DNA from: Pseudomonas fragi
GTDB taxonomy: Bacteria; Pseudomonadota; Gammaproteobacteria; Pseudomonadales; Pseudomonadaceae
NCBI RefSeq assembly: GCF_002269505.1
Contig: NZ_NQKQ01000005.1
Span: forward strand, 124,001-188,000
Reading direction: 5' to 3'
Length of the DNA: 64,000 bases
Shown piece by piece: positions 8,221-18,078 of the stretch (position 1 is the first letter of the stretch; each line of letters begins with the position of its first letter). Below the pieces are notes generated by a model. It was not told the origin of the DNA. It made no database searches and saw nothing but the letters and a program-made list of their open reading frames with translations. Position numbers and translations under genes: made by a program.

Positions 8221-9513
8221 TTGGTGAATTTTTTATCCGGCAGGTGTATGCAAGGTTGGCTTAAACGGCTGTTAGTGCGGGCAGGGGCTGTTTGCCTGGT
8301 ATGGATATGCACTGCATCGTTGATGGCCAGCGAATACACCGTCACGGCGCAGTACACGCCAGACCCTGGCAACCCCGGCAATACGATGTTTATCAACACC
8401 AGCGTCGACAGCGGGGTGTGTGCTGAAGTGCCTCGTCTCTGTACGGCGGACAGGTTGAGGAGCTTTATGACCTCGATTGACGCTGTTTCGGACGTTGGGC
8501 TTATTGCCAGAGAGGCATATACCAATGAACGTTATGGTGCTTTTTTCAGCCTCGACGGCCTTTTCCGGTTTGTAACTTTGACCAACGAAGCCACTGGCAG
8601 CACGCGGACTCTGAGGTTTGCCGTGGCCGGCTATGGAGGGCGCTATGAACTCAGTAAATCGGTGGACGGTGGCAGTGGGCACAACGCTTTATGGTGGGGT
8701 AAAACTGAGCCGGGCGGTGCCTGGTGGCAGGCGCCCATTCCTTGTTTCGGCGGTGGCACGCCCGGGTATACCAACCTGAGCTTTGATTTCTTTTGGCGAA
8801 CGCCGCATGAAAAACGTTCGTGTGTGAAACTTCCGGTCTTTGATATTCCGGGGCCGTTCAAATACACCCATTTCAACCTGGCGTATTCATTGCTGACCCC
8901 CAACCCGCTGGATATGGATGCCGGTGTTTATAGCGGACGTCTTGTGTATAGCGTAGGCCCGGGGGGCGATATCGATTTTGGTGATCGAACGGTTGCCAAT
9001 GACAACAGCCTGACTATCAACTTTCAGTTGAAGGTCAATGCGTCGCTTAAAGTCGATTTTCCGCCGGGGGCTTATCGGGCTGTTTTACAACCGGTACAAG
9101 GTTGGCAAGGCTGGATGAATAGTGGCAAGCCAGTGCCATCGCTGAGTGCCAGTCATGTGTTCAGAATCGCCGGGACCGGTTTTTTCAAGGCCTATCTGAA
9201 CTGTGAACATTTGATCGGTCAGGACTGTGCCATTAGTACCGATACGCAAAGTGGCGCCTCGCAGGTACCAGTGGATATTGCGGTCAGCTTACCGGCCAGT
9301 ATCGTGCAGTGGCCGGGTAATCAGCCTGCGTTGAAGGTGCCTTTAAAGTATGGCGTTGAAAATGCGGCGCTGTTCAAAATGGGCGGTTTACACGGCTCGC
9401 AGTCGGCAAAAATGCACTATGACGTGCGTGCCGAGCACGTGGCTGAAATGGTCGAAAATCCGGGCAGTACGTACAGGGGGCTGGCGACTATTATCTTTGA
9501 TGTGAACCTGTGA
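8221..9513 (+). CDS. Pilus tip / initiating minor subunit (CooD/CblD-like)
   Basis: A 430-residue secreted protein, last gene of the pilus operon. Signal peptide about residues 10-37 (RAGAVCLVWICTASLMAS). The mature part has paired cysteines (GVCAEVPRLCTAD, IPCFGG with KRSCVKL, and LNCEHLIGQDC), as expected of the two-domain adhesin/initiator at the tip of CS1-type pili. The C-terminus ends in a pilin-like strand (YRGLATIIFDVNL) suited to donor-strand exchange. TTG 8221 or GTG 8224 follows GGGAG; ATG 8248 is a third option. The tip receptor is unknown. Confidence 0.8.
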   Translation: MVNFLSGRCMQGWLKRLLVRAGAVCLVWICTASLMASEYTVTAQYTPDPGNPGNTMFINTSVDSGVCAEVPRLCTADRLRSFMTSIDAVSDVGLIAREAYTNERYGAFFSLDGLFRFVTLTNEATGSTRTLRFAVAGYGGRYELSKSVDGGSGHNALWWGKTEPGGAWWQAPIPCFGGGTPGYTNLSFDFFWRTPHEKRSCVKLPVFDIPGPFKYTHFNLAYSLLTPNPLDMDAGVYSGRLVYSVGPGGDIDFGDRTVANDNSLTINFQLKVNASLKVDFPPGAYRAVLQPVQGWQGWMNSGKPVPSLSASHVFRIAGTGFFKAYLNCEHLIGQDCAISTDTQSGASQVPVDIAVSLPASIVQWPGNQPALKVPLKYGVENAALFKMGGLHGSQSAKMHYDVRAEHVAEMVENPGSTYRGLATIIFDVNL

Positions 9514-9758
9514 CGGTGATTAACCGCATTAAACATTTTTTGCAAGGTGGGTTTATGGCGTGTCGGCAATTTTCATAAAGGTGGAAAGTATGGGTCTTAA
9601 TATCGGTTATATCTGACACGTCATGATCGCGCGGTGTGTAACGAATCATCGTGTTGTAGGTGGCTGGTTAGGGTGCTATTAAAGCTTTTTGGTCTTTGTT
9701 ATATAAGTCTGTAAGCGAGGGGTTTACACTTCAGCGGACCGAATTTTAAGGCTGCAAT
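9514..9758. other. AT-rich intergenic region before the regulator
   Basis: Roughly 245 bases of low GC with no gene. It must carry the promoter of the ToxR-like regulator unless that gene is read from the pilus operon. No strong terminator hairpin follows the tip gene, so some readthrough is possible. Confidence 0.5.
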
Positions 9759-10550
9759 ATGGCCCGGTATTTAATAGCCAATGTGATGTTGTTTGATGAT
9801 GAGTTGTACGAAGTTTCAGATTTGGGCAGTACTGTCGCACCTGTGGTAATAGGGGCGGCAGCCAGCCGCTGTTTTTCTACATTGCTTGAAGCCCAGGGGG
9901 CGATTGTCACTAAAAAGGCGTTGTTGCATGCGGGGTGGGAACGCTATGGGCAGCAAGTGTCCACCAACAGTGTAAACCAGTCCATTGCCCAGATCCGCCG
10001 CTGTCTGTCCACCGTCGGGCATAGCGATTTCGTGGTGACAGTGCCGCGAATCGGCTACAAAATCAGCGATACCCTGTCAATTGAGAAACTCGGTGAGAGC
10101 TCACCTTCAGTCGACAGTGCACCCTTGCCGAAATTGATGGCTGATCAGGCTTCAGTGGCGACAGTCGTCAAGTATAGGGGGCGCCAAGCGCTGCTTTGCT
10201 TGAGCGGATTATTGTTGTTTAACGCGTTGCTGGCCTTTGGCTGGCAAGGTGGGCAGTTGAGTTCACCGTTGGCGCCGGCTATCGAATTCAGCTACTTACC
10301 CATACCGGGTACGGCCAACCTGCATCTGTTTTCAGCACCGGGCTTAAATATCAGCCCTGAACGCATCAATGCCCATTTGTTTAAGTTAAAGAATAAACCT
10401 CCCGCGTTTACCGGGTTGGCAAGTTACGCCTATGTGTATTTGAACGGTGCGTTAAGAGATAACGCCTACGGGTATTTTTTATGCCGCGATCCGATAGAGG
10501 TCAGTATGTCGGGGTGTATTTCATATATGGTTGTGGATGAGTCCGAGTAA
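9759..10550 (+). CDS. ToxR/CadC-like membrane-bound transcriptional regulator
   Basis: 263 residues. The N-terminal winged-helix DNA-binding domain (OmpR/ToxR type, about residues 20-108) includes TKKALLHAGWERYGQQVSTN, SVNQSIAQIRRCL and the wing VTVPRIGYKI. A single transmembrane segment follows near residues 142-165 (QALLCLSGLLLFNALLAFGW), then a periplasmic domain of about 100 residues with a Cys pair at the end (LCRDP, GCIS). One-component regulators of this type sense envelope conditions and activate virulence or pilus genes. Its start has AAGG seven bases upstream. Its stop overlaps the next ATG by one base. Control of the pilus operon upstream is inferred from position. Confidence 0.82.
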   Translation: MARYLIANVMLFDDELYEVSDLGSTVAPVVIGAAASRCFSTLLEAQGAIVTKKALLHAGWERYGQQVSTNSVNQSIAQIRRCLSTVGHSDFVVTVPRIGYKISDTLSIEKLGESSPSVDSAPLPKLMADQASVATVVKYRGRQALLCLSGLLLFNALLAFGWQGGQLSSPLAPAIEFSYLPIPGTANLHLFSAPGLNISPERINAHLFKLKNKPPAFTGLASYAYVYLNGALRDNAYGYFLCRDPIEVSMSGCISYMVVDESE

Positions 10551-11071
10551 TGGCAGCTGCTAAGTGGAGCTCGTTGGGGGTGATGGTCTTTGCTCTCATC
10601 AGTTTGCCCTGGCTGGCGGCAGCCTGGATTTACTCGGCAGATCAGGTGGTGTGGGAGTGCCATCTGGACTTTGAAGTATTGGCCATTGCATCCGATCAGA
10701 CTGCCGAGCGCACACTGGGCTCGTACAGCCAGTTTTTTCACGGAAACCACAGCGGTTTTTCGCGGATCAGCGGCCGTAAGGTAAGCACCCTTGCGGACGG
10801 TCAAACCCGGGTACAGAACTTTCACCGATTTGTCGATTTCAAGTATGTGCAGGCCGGGCCTTATCTGAAGAATACCGTCGCCAAGATCACGCGCAAAAAA
10901 GGTGACACCTTGAGTGACGGGCAGGAACTGGTGTTTATCAGTTCACCGGGAGAGGACGTGTATATGCAAGTGCTGAAACTTGGCCCCAGCACCTATTCGT
11001 TTGGTGGCCTGGGCATGCCCCGGCAGATCTGCCAGGGCAGGCAGGGTTGGCTGATGCCCAGGTTGCGTTAG
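10550..11071 (+). CDS. Putative membrane/periplasmic partner of the ToxR-like regulator (ToxS-like position)
   Basis: 173 residues with an N-terminal signal-anchor (SSLGVMVFALISLPWLAAAW) and a periplasmic remainder. No family recognised from sequence. The one-base overlap with the regulator (TAATG) means tight coupling, as in toxR/toxS and psaE/psaF pairs, where the second protein stabilises or tunes the periplasmic domain of the first. Two cysteines (ECHLDFE and RQICQG) could form a disulphide. Its stop overlaps the convergent peptidase gene by four bases. Confidence 0.55.
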   Translation: MAAAKWSSLGVMVFALISLPWLAAAWIYSADQVVWECHLDFEVLAIASDQTAERTLGSYSQFFHGNHSGFSRISGRKVSTLADGQTRVQNFHRFVDFKYVQAGPYLKNTVAKITRKKGDTLSDGQELVFISSPGEDVYMQVLKLGPSTYSFGGLGMPRQICQGRQGWLMPRLR

Positions 11072-11892
11072 GGCTGGAATGCACCAATGAAAATCGCCGG
11101 ATCGACCCGGGCATCGTTGAGGCTGACATTCCAGTGCATGTGCGGGCCCGTAGCGCGGCCTGTCGAGCCGACCTTGCCGACCACATCGCCGCGCGCCAGT
11201 TGCTGACCAACTTTGGTGTCGATTTTCGACATATGGCAGAACATGCTGATAAAGCCCTGGCCATGATCCACAAACACGGTATTGCCATTGAAGAAGTAAT
11301 TGCCGATCAGGATCACCTTGCCCGCTGCCGGGGTCTTGATCGGTGTGCCAGCAGGCACCGCGAAGTCGAGACCGGCGTGAGGGTTGCGCTCTTCGCCATT
11401 GAAGAAGCGGCGCACGCCGAACTTGCTCGACAGCGGGCCATTGACCGGTTTGTCCAGCAACAGGTTGCTCGGGGTATTGGGGCTGAAGGTGCGGTAAGCC
11501 TTGATCTGGATCGCCAGTTCGTTGTTGATGCGCTTGATATCGGCCGGGTCGGGATTGACCTGACGCTTGTTTTTCAAGGTGATGTGCTGCTCGGGGTATT
11601 TTTTGCTGCCCACCGCAAAGCTCAGGTTGCGCCCGCCGGAGGTGATCTGCTGGGTACCGGGTTTGACTGTCAGCGGGATGCCGACAATCGCCCGCCAGGT
11701 GTCCTGCTCCTTGATCACCATGACCGGCTTGCCGTCATAACTGGCCTTGGGCGCTTGGGCGCCGGAGCCCAAATCAATCACGGCCACACCGCCCGGCACC
11801 GGTTTGTTCAGCAAGCGGGTGATATAGCTGTCAGCCGCCTGAGCATTGAGGGTCAGGCACAGCAACAGCACAACAGAGAAAAAACGCGGCAT
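11068..11892 (-). CDS. Periplasmic M23-family peptidoglycan endopeptidase
   Basis: 274 residues with a signal peptide (MPRFFSVVLLLCLTLNAQAAD). The C-terminal LytM/M23 domain has the metal ligands in NPHAGLDFAVPAGTPI and GPHMHWNVSLN, plus the HGQGFISMFCHMSKI segment typical of active members. The N-terminal half is a beta-rich module of the kind found in Pseudomonas M23 enzymes beside xseA. It should cleave peptide cross-links in peptidoglycan. It follows xseA with a three-base gap, so the two are co-transcribed. Both H-x-H and H-x(3)-D ligand sets are intact. Confidence 0.9.
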   Translation of the reverse strand: MPRFFSVVLLLCLTLNAQAADSYITRLLNKPVPGGVAVIDLGSGAQAPKASYDGKPVMVIKEQDTWRAIVGIPLTVKPGTQQITSGGRNLSFAVGSKKYPEQHITLKNKRQVNPDPADIKRINNELAIQIKAYRTFSPNTPSNLLLDKPVNGPLSSKFGVRRFFNGEERNPHAGLDFAVPAGTPIKTPAAGKVILIGNYFFNGNTVFVDHGQGFISMFCHMSKIDTKVGQQLARGDVVGKVGSTGRATGPHMHWNVSLNDARVDPAIFIGAFQP

Positions 11893-11895
11893 TGG

Positions 11896-13275
11896 TCAGT
11901 CCAGTAGAGAAAGGGTGACGGGCGTGAGGTGATTGTCCTCGACACGCACTTGCAGTTCGCCTTCGCCCAGCTTGGCCCTCAAACGTTGACCGTTTTGGGT
12001 TTGCGCGGCGCTGTGGATGGCATTGCCCTTTTCATCGAGCAGGATGCTGTAGCCACGGCCCAGAGTGGCCAGCGGGCTGACCACATGCAGGGTTTGCATC
12101 TGGTTTTGCAGTTGCATGCGGCGCGACTTTAGGCCTTCTCGCATGGCCCGTGGCAAGCGCTCGGCCAGGCTGTCCAGGCGCTGGCGCAGCATGGCCAGTT
12201 GGCGGCCCGGATGCTGCGCGGCCAACCGTGTTTCGAGGCGGATCAGGCGTTCGCGGCGAGTATTGAGGCTACGCTCGAAAGCCCGGCGCATACGCATGTC
12301 CAGGTCATCCAGGCGCTGGGCCTGCTGGCGCAGGCGTTCGCCGGGGTGACGCAGGCGTCGCGCCAGGCCGTCGAGGCGCAAGCGGTCGCGCATCAGGCGG
12401 TCGCGGATACGCATCACAAGACGACGATGCAGGCTGTCGATGCGCCGTTGCAGGTCGCTGGAGTCCGGTGCCAGCAACTCGGCTGCGGCGGACGGAGTCG
12501 GGGCGCGCACATCCGCGACAAAGTCGGCGATCGATACGTCGGTTTCATGGCCGACAGCGCTGACGATGGGCGTGACACAGGCATCGATGGCGCGGGCCAC
12601 GGCTTCTTCGTTAAAACACCACAAATCCTCCAGCGAACCGCCGCCACGGGCCAGGATCAGCGCATCAAAGCCCCGTGCATCGGCCAGCTTGAGCGCCCGG
12701 ACGATCTGCGCCGTGGCTTCGCGGCCTTGTACGGCGGTGGGGATCAGCGTCAGCTCAACTTGCGGTGCTCGGCGACGGAACACGCTGATGATGTCGCGGA
12801 TCACCGCGCCGGTGGGCGAGCTGACGATGCCGATGCGTTGCGGGTGAGCGGGCAGGGCGATCTTGCGTTCGGGACTGAACAGGCCTTCGGCGCTGAGCTT
12901 TTCCTTCAGCGCATCGAAGGCCAGACGTAGCGCGCCATCGCCGGCGGGCTCCACGGTGTCGAGGATCAACTGGTAATCGCCACGGCCTTCAAACAGCGAG
13001 ACCTTGCCGCGTACCTTGACCGCCAGCCCGTCTTTCAAGGCCTGACGCACCCGTGCCGCGTTGTTGCGAAACAACGCACAACGCACCTGGGCGCCGCTGT
13101 CCTTGAGGGTGAAATACACGTGGCCAGAGGCCGGGCGGGCGAGGTTGGAGATTTCGCCCTCTACCCAGATATTGCTGAATACGTCTTCGAGCAGCACCCG
13201 CGCCCGGCCATTGAGCTGGCTGACGGTCAGGACTTCCCGGTCGAGATTGAGTCTTGCAAAGGGGTCTTTAATCAT
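11896..13275 (-). CDS. xseA: Exodeoxyribonuclease VII large subunit
   Basis: Large subunit of ExoVII, which degrades single-stranded DNA to oligonucleotides in mismatch and recombination repair. The N-terminal OB-fold has IWVEGEISNLARPASGHVYF; the catalytic domain has GIVSSPTGAVIRDI and ARGGGSLEDLWCFNEE; a long basic coiled coil (about residues 260-380) and a C-terminal PLATLGRGYSIL complete the fold. 459 residues from the preferred start MIKDPFARLNLDRE, the usual Pseudomonas N-terminus; an in-frame ATG lies four codons upstream. Confidence 0.96.
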   Translation of the reverse strand: MIKDPFARLNLDREVLTVSQLNGRARVLLEDVFSNIWVEGEISNLARPASGHVYFTLKDSGAQVRCALFRNNAARVRQALKDGLAVKVRGKVSLFEGRGDYQLILDTVEPAGDGALRLAFDALKEKLSAEGLFSPERKIALPAHPQRIGIVSSPTGAVIRDIISVFRRRAPQVELTLIPTAVQGREATAQIVRALKLADARGFDALILARGGGSLEDLWCFNEEAVARAIDACVTPIVSAVGHETDVSIADFVADVRAPTPSAAAELLAPDSSDLQRRIDSLHRRLVMRIRDRLMRDRLRLDGLARRLRHPGERLRQQAQRLDDLDMRMRRAFERSLNTRRERLIRLETRLAAQHPGRQLAMLRQRLDSLAERLPRAMREGLKSRRMQLQNQMQTLHVVSPLATLGRGYSILLDEKGNAIHSAAQTQNGQRLRAKLGEGELQVRVEDNHLTPVTLSLLD

Positions 13276-13355
13276 GCGGGCCATCATAAGGGCGGATTGT
13301 TATCACTGCACCTGTCTGATAGAAGTCTGCGCACTAAAAACAAGGAAGCAGAGCA

Positions 13356-14099
13356 ATGGATTTGCCGTTTAGTGGTGGTGAGTGGGTGTTGCTGGAGCTG
13401 GCCATTGCCCTGGCCTATATCGTGTTTGGGGTGGCGGGGTTTGGTACCGCGCTGGTGGCCGGGCCACTGCTGATCCTGTGCTTGCCGCTGTCGAAAATCA
13501 TTCCGCTGCTGGTGCTGCTGGATTTCGTCGCGGCGTTTGGCAACTGGCTGCCGTCGCGCCGGGATGTGGCGCGGCCCGAGCTGCTGCGATTGCTGCCGTG
13601 CATGGCCATCGGCTGTGTGGTCGGCGTGACATTTTTGCTTAACCTCAAGTCCGACCTGTTGCTGCTGTTGATGGGGCTTTTTATCACCGCTTACGCCTTG
13701 TACAGCCTGGCGGTCAAGGTGAAACCGGCACAGGTAGCTGCCGGCTGGGCCATCCCTGTGGGGATCACGGGCGGATTGTTTGGTGCGCTGTTTGGCAGTG
13801 GCGGTTTTCTGTATGCGCTTTATCTGAATGCACGCTTGCCCAAAGACGCTGCCCGCGCTACCCAGAGTGCGTTGATCAGTTGCAGCACCGTGGTACGCCT
13901 GACGCTGTTTGTGCTTGCGGGCGTATATGCCGACGGCGAGTTGCTGTTGCTGGGCGCCTGCCTGTTACCGGCAATGGCATTGGGGTTGTGGGTCGGCCGA
14001 CGACTGACGCGCAAATTATCCCGTGAGGCTTTTGTGCGAGTGGTGACGTGGTTGGTGCTGGCCAGCGGGATTGCGCTGATTGCGCGTTACCTGAGTTAA
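13356..14099 (+). CDS. TauE/SafE-family membrane permease
   Basis: A 247-residue integral membrane protein with about eight hydrophobic segments and the two repeated TauE/SafE signatures (GVAGFGTALVAGPLLILCLP near the N-terminus and GITGGLFGALFGSGGFLYAL mid-protein). The family exports sulfite, sulfoacetate or other organosulfur anions across the inner membrane. The gene is divergent from xseA with an 80-base gap, preceded by AAGGAAGCAGAGCA. The substrate cannot be told from sequence, and no sulfur-metabolism genes are adjacent. Confidence 0.85.
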   Translation: MDLPFSGGEWVLLELAIALAYIVFGVAGFGTALVAGPLLILCLPLSKIIPLLVLLDFVAAFGNWLPSRRDVARPELLRLLPCMAIGCVVGVTFLLNLKSDLLLLLMGLFITAYALYSLAVKVKPAQVAAGWAIPVGITGGLFGALFGSGGFLYALYLNARLPKDAARATQSALISCSTVVRLTLFVLAGVYADGELLLLGACLLPAMALGLWVGRRLTRKLSREAFVRVVTWLVLASGIALIARYLS

Positions 14100-14149
14100 A
14101 CTGCGCGGCCGAACCCTGCAGTCGCTCTCATCCATATGTGCCGTACCCC

Positions 14150-14698
14150 ATGAACTCGCAAAGCATCATCGTTCCCAAAATCTCCACCTTGCCGGTACAC
14201 GAGCCGCGTGCCCGGGCCATCGTGCGCTGGCTGGTGCGCAAGAACATCATCGAAGAAGAACTCACCACCTGCGGCCGTACTGGCAATGGCATGGCCTACG
14301 CCATCGCGCCCGGTGCCCGTGAGGTGGTGCTGCACCCCGAGGCGCTGCCTTTCGGGCAGCCGGTCAATGGCCTGGAGATCATCACCAAGCGCTGCATCTA
14401 CACACCGGCCAAAGGCTTTCTTGAAGAAGCTGGTTGCGCCGAGTGCCGCAAGGAAGTGGGTGAGGCGCTGTTCGACAGCCTTGAAGACTGGATGCCGGGG
14501 CGTACCGACAATTTCATCTGCCCGCTGTGTACCCATGAAGACGACATCAACGGTTTTCTGTTTTTACAGCCGTGTGCGTTTTCCAATCTGGGTTTTATTT
14601 TCAACAACTGGGCCGAGGCGGGGTTCAAGCAAAGCTTTCTCGACGAGTTTGCCGACTGGCTCGACCAGCCGGTGGCGTGGGTGAAAGTCGAGCTGTGA
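14150..14698 (+). CDS. Conserved hypothetical protein with two CxxC motifs
   Basis: 182 residues from ATG 14150 (MNSQSIIVPKISTLPVHEP); the open frame upstream is not conserved-looking. Two CxxC pairs (GCAECRKEV near residue 100 and FICPLCTHED near residue 127) suggest one structural zinc site. Rich in acidic and aromatic residues, no signal peptide or membrane segment. It is found next to guaB in Pseudomonas genomes, where similar proteins have been labelled as sugar-transport ATPases without any P-loop; none is present here. Function unknown. Confidence 0.75.
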   Translation: MNSQSIIVPKISTLPVHEPRARAIVRWLVRKNIIEEELTTCGRTGNGMAYAIAPGAREVVLHPEALPFGQPVNGLEIITKRCIYTPAKGFLEEAGCAECRKEVGEALFDSLEDWMPGRTDNFICPLCTHEDDINGFLFLQPCAFSNLGFIFNNWAEAGFKQSFLDEFADWLDQPVAWVKVEL

Positions 14699-14702
14699 AC
14701 CT

Positions 14703-14792
14703 GTAGTCGCTGCCGAAGGCTGCGAAGGGCATCGCGCGGCCTCCAGTTAACGGGTTGCTCCGCAACCCTTCGCAGCCTTCGGCAGCGACTAC
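14703..14792. repeat. REPIN-like perfect 27-bp inverted repeat
   Basis: Arms at 14703-14729 and 14766-14792 are perfect reverse complements (beginning GTAGTCGCTGCCGAAGG), with a 36-base centre. The outer sequence GTAGTCGCTG is shared with the element at 49138-49279 but not with the GTGGGAGCGGG type, so a second REP family is present. Confidence 0.8.
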
Positions 14793-14862
14793 ACGACTGT
14801 TTTTCTGCCTTCAAAGTCAGCTAATCATTGGCCCTTAGCGAAAAACTCTCTAAAGGTTTCCG

Positions 14863-14891
14863 TTGAGAGACTCAGGTGTTTTGAGTACAAT
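14863..14891 (+). promoter_or_regulatory. Sigma-70 promoter of guaBA
   Basis: TTGAGA and TACAAT separated by exactly 17 bases, 37 bases before the guaB start. Near-consensus in both hexamers and spacing, suited to a strongly expressed purine operon. Confidence 0.8.
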
Positions 14892-14927
14892 GGCGCGCTT
14901 CCATTTTCCCGCTCGGGAGCCCCAGCG

Positions 14928-16397
14928 ATGCTGCGTATCAGCCAAGAAGCACTCACATTCGATGACATCCTTCTCGTCCCCGGTTATTCCGAGGTTCTCC
15001 CGAACGAAGTCAATCTAAAGACTCGTTTGACCCGTGGCATTGAACTGAATATTCCGCTGGTTTCCGCTGCAATGGACACCGTAACTGAAGCCCGTCTGGC
15101 AATCGCCATGGCTCAGGAAGGCGGTATCGGTATCATTCACAAGAACATGACCATTGAGCAGCAAGCTCACGAAGTTCGCAAGGTCAAGCGTTTCGAAGCC
15201 GGTGTGGTTAAAGAGCCGATCACTATCGAGGCGGATGCCACGGTACGTGAATTGCTTGAACTGACCCGCCAGCACAACATCTCCGGCGTTCCTGTACTGC
15301 ACAATGGCGACCTGGTCGGCATCGTGACGTCCCGTGACGTACGCTTTGAAAACCGTCTGGAAGCTACCGTTCGTGACGTGATGACGCCAAAAGAGCGTCT
15401 GGTCACGGTCAAGGAAGGCGCCGACAAGGAAGAAGCCCGTGAGCTGCTGCACAAGCACCGCATCGAGCGCGTGCTGATCGTCGACGACAACTTTGCCCTC
15501 AAAGGCATGATGACCGTTAACGACATCGAAAAAGCCAAGGCTTACCCGTTGGCCAGCAAGGACGACCAGGGTCGTCTGCGTGTGGGCGCAGCGGTCGGTA
15601 CCGGCAAGGACACCGCTGATCGTGTGGCCGCCCTCGTGGCTGCCGGCGTTGACGTGGTTGTAGTCGACACCGCTCACGGTCACTCCAAAGGCGTGATCGA
15701 CCGCGTTCGCTGGGTCAAGCAGAACTTCCCGCAAGTTCAGGTCATTGGCGGCAACATCGCCACTGGCGCTGCCGCTCTGGCCCTGGCTGAAGCCGGCGCT
15801 GACGCAGTCAAGGTCGGTATCGGCCCTGGCTCGATCTGCACCACCCGCATCGTTGCCGGTGTTGGCGTTCCGCAAATCAGCGCAATTGCCAATGTGGCCG
15901 CTGCCCTTGAAGGTACTGGCGTACCGTTGATCGCCGACGGCGGCATCCGTTTCTCGGGTGACCTGTCCAAGGCCATCGTTGCCGGTGCTTCCTGCGTGAT
16001 GATGGGTTCGATGTTTGCCGGTACTGAAGAAGCGCCGGGCGAAATCGAGCTGTACCAGGGCCGTTCGTACAAGGCTTACCGCGGCATGGGTTCGCTGGGT
16101 GCGATGTCGCAGTCCCAGGGCTCCTCTGACCGTTACTTCCAGGACTCCTCCGCGGGTGCCGAGAAGCTGGTACCGGAAGGTATCGAAGGTCGTGTGGCGT
16201 ACAAAGGCTCGCTGACGGCGATCATTCACCAACTGATGGGCGGTCTGCGTTCTTCGATGGGTTACACCGGCTGTGCCGACATCGAGCAAATGCGTACCAA
16301 GCCGGAGTTCGTGCGTATCACCGGCGCTGGCATGGCTGAATCCCACGTCCACGACGTGCAGATCACCAAAGAAGCACCTAACTATCGCGTAGGTTGA
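14928..16397 (+). CDS. guaB: Inosine-5'-monophosphate dehydrogenase
   Basis: Oxidises IMP to XMP with NAD+, the first dedicated step of GMP synthesis. 489 residues with a TIM barrel interrupted by two CBS domains (about residues 95-205). Catalytic loop [17 protein letters not shown] with the nucleophilic Cys near residue 305; flap region with [17 protein letters not shown]. Ribosome-binding site GGGAG eight bases upstream. Forms an operon with guaA about 100 bases downstream. Confidence 0.98.
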   Translation: MLRISQEALTFDDILLVPGYSEVLPNEVNLKTRLTRGIELNIPLVSAAMDTVTEARLAIAMAQEGGIGIIHKNMTIEQQAHEVRKVKRFEAGVVKEPITIEADATVRELLELTRQHNISGVPVLHNGDLVGIVTSRDVRFENRLEATVRDVMTPKERLVTVKEGADKEEARELLHKHRIERVLIVDDNFALKGMMTVNDIEKAKAYPLASKDDQGRLRVGAAVGTGKDTADRVAALVAAGVDVVVVDTAHGHSKGVIDRVRWVKQNFPQVQVIGGNIATGAAALALAEAGADAVKVGIGPGSICTTRIVAGVGVPQISAIANVAAALEGTGVPLIADGGIRFSGDLSKAIVAGASCVMMGSMFAGTEEAPGEIELYQGRSYKAYRGMGSLGAMSQSQGSSDRYFQDSSAGAEKLVPEGIEGRVAYKGSLTAIIHQLMGGLRSSMGYTGCADIEQMRTKPEFVRITGAGMAESHVHDVQITKEAPNYRVG

Positions 16398-16447
16398 TAG
16401 TGGTCGCGCCCGGGTTCACGCCCGGGTGCGATACGAATTAAATCACC

Positions 16448-16468
16448 GGGGCTGTTTGATTCAGCCCC
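16448..16468 (+). promoter_or_regulatory. Small hairpin in the guaB-guaA spacer
   Basis: GGGGCTG and CAGCCCC around a seven-base loop, with a second GC-rich CCCGGG hairpin just upstream near 16408. No U run follows, so this is more likely an RNA-stability or processing element than a terminator. Confidence 0.4.
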
Positions 16469-16500
16469 GTGTCGTTTCTGAAATTAATCGAGATTTTGTC

Positions 16501-18078
16501 ATGGCCCTCGACATTCACGCTCACCGCATCCTGATCCTGGACTTCGGTTCCCAGTACACCCAGCTGATCGCCCGCCGCGTGCGCGAAATCGGCGTTTACT
16601 GCGAACTGCACCCGTTCGACATGGACGACGCAGCGATCCGCGAATTCGCCCCTAAAGGCATCATCCTGGCCGGTGGCCCGGAGTCGGTACACGAAGCCGG
16701 CAGCCCGCGCGCCCCACAAGCTGTATTTGACCTGGGCGTACCGGTTTTCGGTATCTGCTACGGCATGCAGACCATGGCCGAGCAACTGGGCGGCAAGGTT
16801 GAAGGTTCCGAGCTGCGCGAGTTCGGTTACGCCCGCGTTGACGTGGTTGGCAAAAGCCGCCTGCTGGACGGCATCGAAGACCATATCGACGCCGACGGCC
16901 TGTTCGGCCTGGACGTGTGGATGAGCCACGGTGACAAGGTCACCAAAATGCCTTCCGACTTCCACATTCTGGCCAGCACTCCAAGCTGCCCGATTGCCGG
17001 TATGTTCAACGACGAGCGCGGCTACTACGGCGTGCAGTTCCACCCGGAAGTGACCCACACCAAGCAGGGCGGTCGCATCCTGTCGCGCTTTATCCTCGAC
17101 ATCTGCGGCTGTGAAGCCCTGTGGACGCCGTCGAAAATCGCTGAAGACGCGATTGCCAACATCCGTGCCCAGGTCGGTACCGACAACGTATTGCTGGGCT
17201 TGTCCGGCGGCGTTGACTCCTCGGTCGTTGCGGCTTTGCTGCACAAGGCCATCGGCGACCAGTTGACCTGTGTATTCGTGGACAACGGCCTGCTGCGCCT
17301 GCACGAAGGTGAGCAAGTGATGGCCATGTTCGCCGAGAACATGGGCGTCAAGGTGATCCGTGCCAACGCTGCCGACCAGTTCCTGAACAACCTGGCTGGC
17401 GAAAGCGACCCGGAGAAAAAGCGCAAGATTATCGGCCGTACCTTTATCGACGTGTTCGATGCCGAATCCTGCAAGCTGGACAACATCAAGTACCTGGCCC
17501 AGGGCACCATCTACCCGGACGTGATCGAGTCAGCTGGCGCCAAAAGCGGCAAGGCTCACGTGATCAAGTCGCACCACAACGTGGGCGGCCTGCCGGACGA
17601 AATGAACCTCAAGCTGGTTGAACCGCTGCGTGAGCTGTTCAAGGACGAAGTCCGTCGTCTGGGTCTGGAACTGGGCCTGCCGTACGACATGGTCTACCGT
17701 CACCCGTTCCCGGGCCCGGGCCTGGGCGTGCGCATCCTGGGTGAAGTGAAAAAGGAATACGCCGACATCCTGCGTCGTGCTGACCATATCTTTATCGAAG
17801 AACTGCGCAAGGCCGACTGGTATCACAAAGTGAGCCAGGCATTCGTGGTGTTCCAGCCGGTGAAATCGGTTGGTGTTGTAGGCGATGGCCGTCGTTACGC
17901 CTGGGTAGTTGCCCTGCGTGCCGTAGAAACCATCGACTTCATGACCGCTCGTTGGGCGCATCTGCCTTACGAACTGCTGGAAACCGTCAGCGGCCGGATC
18001 ATCAACGAAATCGAAGGCATCTCCCGCGTAACTTATGACGTGTCGAGCAAGCCGCCGGCAACGATTGAGTGGGAATGA
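16501..18078 (+). CDS. guaA: GMP synthase (glutamine-hydrolysing)
   Basis: Converts XMP to GMP using ATP and glutamine. 525 residues from ATG 16501 ([20 protein letters not shown]); the open frame upstream is untranslated leader. Class I glutamine amidotransferase domain with Cys in [17 protein letters not shown] and the His/Glu pair in [15 protein letters not shown]-pyrophosphatase domain with [17 protein letters not shown]-terminal dimerisation domain ending TIEWE. The last codons (GAG TGG GAA TGA) are the attachment site of the genomic island, and the gene product is unchanged by the insertion. Confidence 0.98.
   Translation: MALDIHAHRILILDFGSQYTQLIARRVREIGVYCELHPFDMDDAAIREFAPKGIILAGGPESVHEAGSPRAPQAVFDLGVPVFGICYGMQTMAEQLGGKVEGSELREFGYARVDVVGKSRLLDGIEDHIDADGLFGLDVWMSHGDKVTKMPSDFHILASTPSCPIAGMFNDERGYYGVQFHPEVTHTKQGGRILSRFILDICGCEALWTPSKIAEDAIANIRAQVGTDNVLLGLSGGVDSSVVAALLHKAIGDQLTCVFVDNGLLRLHEGEQVMAMFAENMGVKVIRANAADQFLNNLAGESDPEKKRKIIGRTFIDVFDAESCKLDNIKYLAQGTIYPDVIESAGAKSGKAHVIKSHHNVGGLPDEMNLKLVEPLRELFKDEVRRLGLELGLPYDMVYRHPFPGPGLGVRILGEVKKEYADILRRADHIFIEELRKADWYHKVSQAFVVFQPVKSVGVVGDGRRYAWVVALRAVETIDFMTARWAHLPYELLETVSGRIINEIEGISRVTYDVSSKPPATIEWE

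Noticed and set aside
15015..16352. 445-codon minus-strand frame opposite guaB
   Set aside because: Shadow frame; guaB is fully supported on the other strand.
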